Assembly: GCA_039566865.1 (NCBI GenBank) | Contig: CM076955.1 | Location: forward strand, 8,496,501-8,560,500 | Direction of reading: 5' to 3' | Origin: Aurelia coerulea | Taxonomy: Eukaryota; Cnidaria; Scyphozoa; Semaeostomeae; Ulmaridae | Length of the DNA stretch: 64,000 nt | Part shown: one piece after another, positions 60,215 through 64,000 of the stretch | Layout of the letters: every line of letters starts with the position of its first letter | How positions within the stretch are numbered: position 1 is the first letter of the stretch | Position numbers and translations under genes: made by a program | Notes under the pieces: generated by a model | Told to the model about the DNA's origin: nothing | The model's input: the letters and a program-made list of their open reading frames with translations, nothing else | Databases searched by the model: none

Positions 60215-60970
60215 TAGCCTGCGAGCATGCAGCCTCAACTCCCAGGGGCGGGCAAGTACTGTAAAATATTTGACCCCATGTTTGTCCAGAGGAATTGGAA
60301 AAAATAACCGGTTCTTTTGTCACATAGTACGACTTTCCTGCCCAAAAACAACCAGTTTTGGGACAAAGGTGAAATTTGAATATCAATCTTCCTATTCAAT
60401 CAGTTTCTCACAAATATCAAGTTTTCTAACCTCCTATCTGATCAAAATCCTGAAGTTTACCTGTAAGCTGGTTCTCCCTTTGTCCGCCAAATTTAAGCAG
60501 AAAAAACCAGTATTTCGAATTTTCACGTGAGCGGTTCTACCTTTGTCCACCAAATTTACGGAAAGAAGACCAGAAATTCCAATTTTTCACCAATTTTTCC
60601 GGCAAATTTCCGAAAAAAAGGCCAGAATTTCAAAATGTTCACCAAAGCGGCTCTACCATTGTCCGGCAACCGGTTTTTGGGACACTTGTACTTTCATATC
60701 TATGATTACCACTTGCTTTCGAAAAACAGTATTTGGTCGAAACTAACATTTTTTGGGACAAACATCGTCAATGATAAATCATGTTGAAATGGTCCGCCAA
60801 ATTGAAAAAAAAATAACAGCGTAAATTTGCCATCAAAAAGTACCAGTTTTGGGACAAAGGTGGTGCAAAATGTTTTCGTTAACTACCGGCTTTCGGACAA
60901 AGGTAGGACCATCGTTCCCAGTGTGACATGCCCGCCCTTGAACTCCCCAGTTGAGGCTGCACGCAGGCTA
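60215..60970. mobile_element. Non-autonomous hAT element
   Basis: TIRs are TAGCCTGCGAGCATGCAGCC on the left and, in reverse complement, TAGCCTGCGTGCAGCCTCAA on the right. An exact 8-bp target duplication AAGAGAAC lies at 60207-60214 and 60971-60978. The 756-bp interior repeats TTTTGGGACAAAGGT and CTTTGTCCGCCAAATT in both orientations. No transposase. An 8-bp TSD is characteristic of hAT. Confidence 0.85.
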
Positions 60971-61228
60971 AAGAGAACTTGCTTGCTTGCAACAAATTGT
61001 GCTGCATGTCAAGAAATAAATACCTGGCAGTGGTAGAAACATCCAAAAATAAGAAACAAATTTAAGAAACTGTGAGCAGTAAAATGCTAAAATGTTCATG
61101 TGAAATTAAGAAACTTTTAATGCTATGGGCTTATCAACGTTTCTGATAAGGAAACAAGGTGTGAATGTGATCGATTAGTTTTTAATACATCTGTTGACAA
61201 TGAAAAATATTTTAGAGTATGTTGCAAA

Positions 61229-61398
61229 CAGAGACGTAGGAACCGGGGGGCACTGGGGGCACGTGCCCCCCCCCCAAGATTTTGCAATAAACAAAGGAGT
61301 GCCTTTTTTATTTTCAGAAAGTGCCCTTTCAGGGCAATGAAAAAGGCGCCCTTGAAGTGTCCTGCCCCTCCAAGTTTGAGATGCTTCCTACGTCCCTG
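61229..61398. mobile_element. hAT MITE, 170 bp
   Basis: Starts CAGAGACGTAGGAA and ends with the reverse complement of CAGGGACGTAGGAA. The 8-bp target duplication GTTGCAAA lies at 61221-61228 and 61399-61406. The interior holds G-rich and C-rich blocks around GGCACGTGCC. CAGRG ends plus 8-bp TSD fit hAT. Confidence 0.85.
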
Positions 61399-61406
61399 GT
61401 TGCAAA

Positions 61407-62292
61407 ACAATGCTGAATGAGCTTTGATCATTACAAGCAGCAGCCTAAAATGCCTACATCTTTATTTCTTTGAAAGCAATTAAGAGATTATATAAATCAT
61501 GCAAGTACAAGCAATAATAAGCTACAACAAAGTTTCAAACATGATAATCCAAGCACACCTAAGTTGCTGGTACAACAAACATATTTGGCCTTGATCTTTG
61601 TAATACATTGATGCTTGCAAGTCCTTTGCATTGTCTAATCTTTTGGGAAGATCCCAAATGTTGGGATTGGACTACACAACTAAAAGGTGACTACGTCAGT
61701 AGAATTCTCAACAAGCTCCCAGCCCCAAGTCACTCTGCAGAACTTCTCAAATTACCATGAACATATTTTGTCATCAGTGTTCAGTGATAAGAATGCAGCC
61801 AGACAGACTCCGTCTGCCATTTTGTATATTTCATATGGATGTAACATCTACAGCTCTACAAATGTTGGTTGTTCATCCCGGCTACATGAGATCTTGTAAA
61901 TAACTTAACTGATATGGCCAAGTCTTGCTTCATATTTCAATCACATCTTTTTTTAATGTGATCACACCAGCCACGCCACGCTGCCTGTTCATCTGGAGGA
62001 TTCTCTGGTTGGGCCTAAACTCCATGTTCACTTCTTCTTCATCTCATCTTCGAATAACAGGCCAGCAAAATCTCCTCTCGACATAAGATCTCAATCGCTC
62101 AGCATATAAAAATCTTTCCTTCGAAAAACAACCAATCTCAGTAACGTGTCTCCAGTGAAAATATTTCCCTTTCACCAACTTTCGCCAATCTCCGATGGCT
62201 TGCTCGCCTCGACTTACTGAAGGATCTGCCGTTTGTTACGAAAATCTCGCAACTCTCTCTAACATGGTCCAATCTTAGTTGCGATTGCAAGA
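61407..62292. other. Noncoding stretch, no feature recognised
   Basis: Short frames only, including 70 codons at 61687 with no family motif. Confidence 0.35.
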
Positions 62293-62433
62293 TCAAGAAT
62301 ATTTCTTTCCAATAGACTCTAACGACGGGGGACTACAATCTTTTTTGGCAGAGGATTGTTTGGTTATGATAGAGCAAGCTGCAGTCCGCAATTCAGCACC
62401 AGCCACAGCAGCCACAGCTTCGAAGTCCGCCAT
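62293..62433 (-). CDS. Short hypothetical ORF or first exon
   Basis: On the minus strand AAAAATGGCGGAC gives a strong animal initiation context for a 46-residue frame (MADFEAVAAVAGAELRTAAC..., ending KKYS). The start is alanine-rich and the tail basic. It may be a tiny ORF, a first exon or a transposon 5' exon; I recognise no family. Confidence 0.25.
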   Translation of the reverse strand: MADFEAVAAVAGAELRTAACSIITKQSSAKKDCSPPSLESIGKKYS

Positions 62434-62509
62434 TTTTCAGTTTGATCTATCATTATGATGTCCCCAGTTTTCAATATGCAATCATGCTCCATTGTATCCC
62501 TGTAGCCCA

Positions 62510-62762
62510 TAAGCCCTTGTTACGAGCATCACGAGAAAAATCACTGTAGGAAGATATAGGGGGTTGCCTTCCCATTCATTTTAATAGTTTAATTAATATT
62601 TTCGTCCTTTTGATATCTCCTCCGCAGTACTGCAAAAAATTTCCCCCGCAGATACATAATATCCAGCGCTCCTCCATAGATGCACACCAGCAGTGTCTAA
62701 CTACCCATGATAAAACGAGAGATTTTGAGATTTTTCGGGATTTTTCATGAGATTTCAGGATT
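62510..62762 (-). repeat. Dispersed repeat, copy 2
   Basis: Reverse complement of 19130-19440, with only one TGCGGGGGAAATTTTTT unit. Its order of blocks (TTACGAGCATCACGAGAAAA, GTAGGAAGATA, TTGCCTTCCCATTC, then the GGAGGAGATA unit) mirrors the first copy. Confidence 0.65.
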
Positions 62763-62987
62763 TTAAAAGATATTTATAAGGTTTTACATTTCATTCTGAT
62801 AAAGGTAGAAACCTAAGGATTTTGGGATTTTTGGAACATTTAGCAGCTAAAGCAGCAGCATACCGAGTTTGTTCAAGATTGTTCTTGAAATAAAGGCGCA
62901 TAGTGATAAATGATATTTCCATAGTCAAGATGAGGCCTGACATAAAGTTTATAGAAGTGGATTAGAAAATCTCTAGAGACATATCTA

Positions 62988-63208
62988 CAATCCTGGACAA
63001 AATATTTGGAACAAAGTTGATTTTTTGGTGATTATCTCAGTTCTTCTCACTCTTACATCTGCACCACCCCCTTTTACCCCCGAAACAATGTTGGTTGGCA
63101 TCTTGAAGCTGAAAACATCCAAACAACATTGTATCGGGGGTAAAAGGGGGGTTGTTCAAATGAAATTGTAGAATCTTACGTTGTTCTAATATATTTTGTC
63201 CACGATTG
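62988..63208 (+). mobile_element. Hairpin MITE P, copy 2
   Basis: Starts CAATCCTGGACAAAATATTT after TA (62986-62987) and ends TTTTGTCCACGATTG, followed by TC. The inner pair is ACCCCCGAAACAATGTTGG / AACATTGTATCGGGGGT. It is 221 bp against 233 bp for the copy at 17699. Confidence 0.82.
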
Positions 63209-63662
63209 TCTGTATGAAGAAACTTGTAGGGTTGGTCAAAGAAAGGGGAAAATGCGAAAAATAATTAGAATCTTTACCAGTAAGATGGCATCAGTGATAA
63301 AATGTAACATTTGACACTTTTAACAGGATAAATGATCAAATTAGCAAGGAAGGGCTCAGTATTGACGATGGAAATCTTCACACATTGTCAGAACAACATA
63401 TCATAAACCAATTTTATAGTACTTACGACAAGTACGGTCATGTCTGACTTTTCTTTATAATTTGGTAGAGAAATAAGTTCAGGCCATTCATCCATAATTC
63501 CAATAAACAAACTGATATTCAGAAATAATGGAGTCTTTTGGCATGAAAAATCTCTATGGTAACAAATATGGCAGCTTTTCGCAAAGATGGCCGATCTTAG
63601 GACTATGTGGTATTTGCAAGTTTGCATCACAATTATCTTATGTATACACTGATGGGCTTTGG
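63209..63662. other. Noncoding stretch, no feature recognised
   Basis: A minus-strand frame of 103 codons (63388-63699) runs into the following palindrome and has no family motif. Confidence 0.35.
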
Positions 63663-63896
63663 CACGGGTAACCACACGGGTAACCACAAGGGTAACCATA
63701 ATTTCATACTATTTTGTATTGAATAAGCACGGGTAACCACGGGTAACCACGGGTAACCATAATATTTAAAAGGAAAGTTATATTTCCTTATAAATATTAT
63801 GGTTACCCGTGGTTACCCGTGGTTACCCGTGCTTATTAAACGAAAAATAGTATGAAATCATGGTTACTCTTGTGGTTACCCTTGTGGTTACCCGTG
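63663..63896. repeat. 234-bp palindrome of GGTAACCAC units
   Basis: The left arm has two clusters of three GGGTAACCAC-type 10-mers separated by CATACTATTTTGTATTGAAT; the right arm is the same in reverse. The centre is near 63780 in an AT-rich AGGAAAGTTATATTTCCT. Each unit itself contains the palindrome GGTAACC. Structure is nested at three scales: 7 bp, 30 bp and 234 bp. Confidence 0.88.
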
Positions 63897-64000
63897 ATCA
63901 AATCATATAATGGCACTGTCCCTGCTCTATTTGGATTCCAATAGTTTTTAAAAGGAGCATAAAATCATTGTGTCCTTATTCAATCATTACTGCAGATTTA

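Larger units (their letters stand above)
59863..61150 (+). mobile_element. 'AAGAAAC' element, copy 4 (with a nested hAT)
   Basis: The left end (TTTTATAAGAAAGTGGTTTA, then AAATTAGTACCA) matches the reverse complement of 26003-26050. The right end (TTAAGAAACTTTTAATGCTA ... CGTTTCTGATAAGG) matches the reverse complement of 10240-10310. Inside lie a large palindrome and a hAT element. Boundaries are approximate. Confidence 0.5.

Noticed and set aside
62338..62369. CAATCTTTTTTGGCAG...GGATTG as a tiny CAATC-ended MITE
   Set aside because: Only about 27 bp between the ends with no inner structure; more likely chance similarity inside the possible exon.
63388..63699. 103-codon minus-strand frame starting MVTLVVTRVVTRAK
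   Set aside because: Its beginning is the GGTAACC palindrome read as protein and the rest shows no motif.

Overview
This window has the composition and repeat load of an animal genome. No bacterial operon, phage, CRISPR or rRNA/tRNA signal is visible. The non-LTR retrotransposon reverse transcriptase (RT), the many TIR transposons and the absence of long host exons suggest an invertebrate. The repeat styles remind me of anthozoan cnidarians (corals, anemones), but that is an impression and not proof. I see no complete host gene; nearly everything recognisable is mobile DNA, much of it nested.

Layout. 0.6-8 kb: two copies of a Mutator-like MITE with 9-bp target duplications. One is split by a 5'-truncated LINE, the other by a piggyBac-like element whose TTAA site is confirmed by the first copy. 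8-10.6 kb: a G-tract repeat and the first copy of an 'AAGAAAC' element family. 11.5-16.5 kb: a 5-kb foldback element with arms of ~160-bp tandem repeats, holding a second inverted repeat, two hairpin MITEs and a pair of GAGTACTGT palindromes. 17.7-19.1 kb: another hairpin MITE and a frameshifted LINE. 19.1-20 kb: a tandem repeat, a 30-bp perfect palindrome, and a promoter-like stretch with a possible first exon. 19.8-28 kb: three copies of one repeat family, interleaved with two foldback Mutator-like elements built from GAGCC subrepeats.

29,008-57,521 is the centrepiece. It is a 28.5-kb, apparently indel-free tandem array of 20 copies of a 1,292-bp unit (U) and 11 copies of a 242-bp hairpin MITE (M), all in one orientation. 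The array begins and ends with M, and only the two outermost ends are flanked by TA. Inside, neighbouring U copies are separated either by a complete M or by a single base, A or T. The U-U joints read CAGA-C(A/T)G-TCTG. That is what is expected if ends of Tc1/mariner-type transposons with 3-nt overhangs were joined to each other, or if M was excised repeatedly leaving a footprint. The array therefore looks like a transposon concatemer, not a gene family or an ordinary satellite.

57.5-64 kb: a fourth 'AAGAAAC' element holding a 155-bp near-perfect palindrome and a hAT element with 8-bp TSDs, then a short hAT MITE, a second copy of the 19-kb repeat, a second hairpin MITE and a 234-bp palindrome of GGTAACCAC units. 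The only protein-level signals are reverse transcriptase remnants and two short possible first exons. Array identity was judged from constant unit spacing, identical short translations and spot reading, not from a base-by-base alignment.
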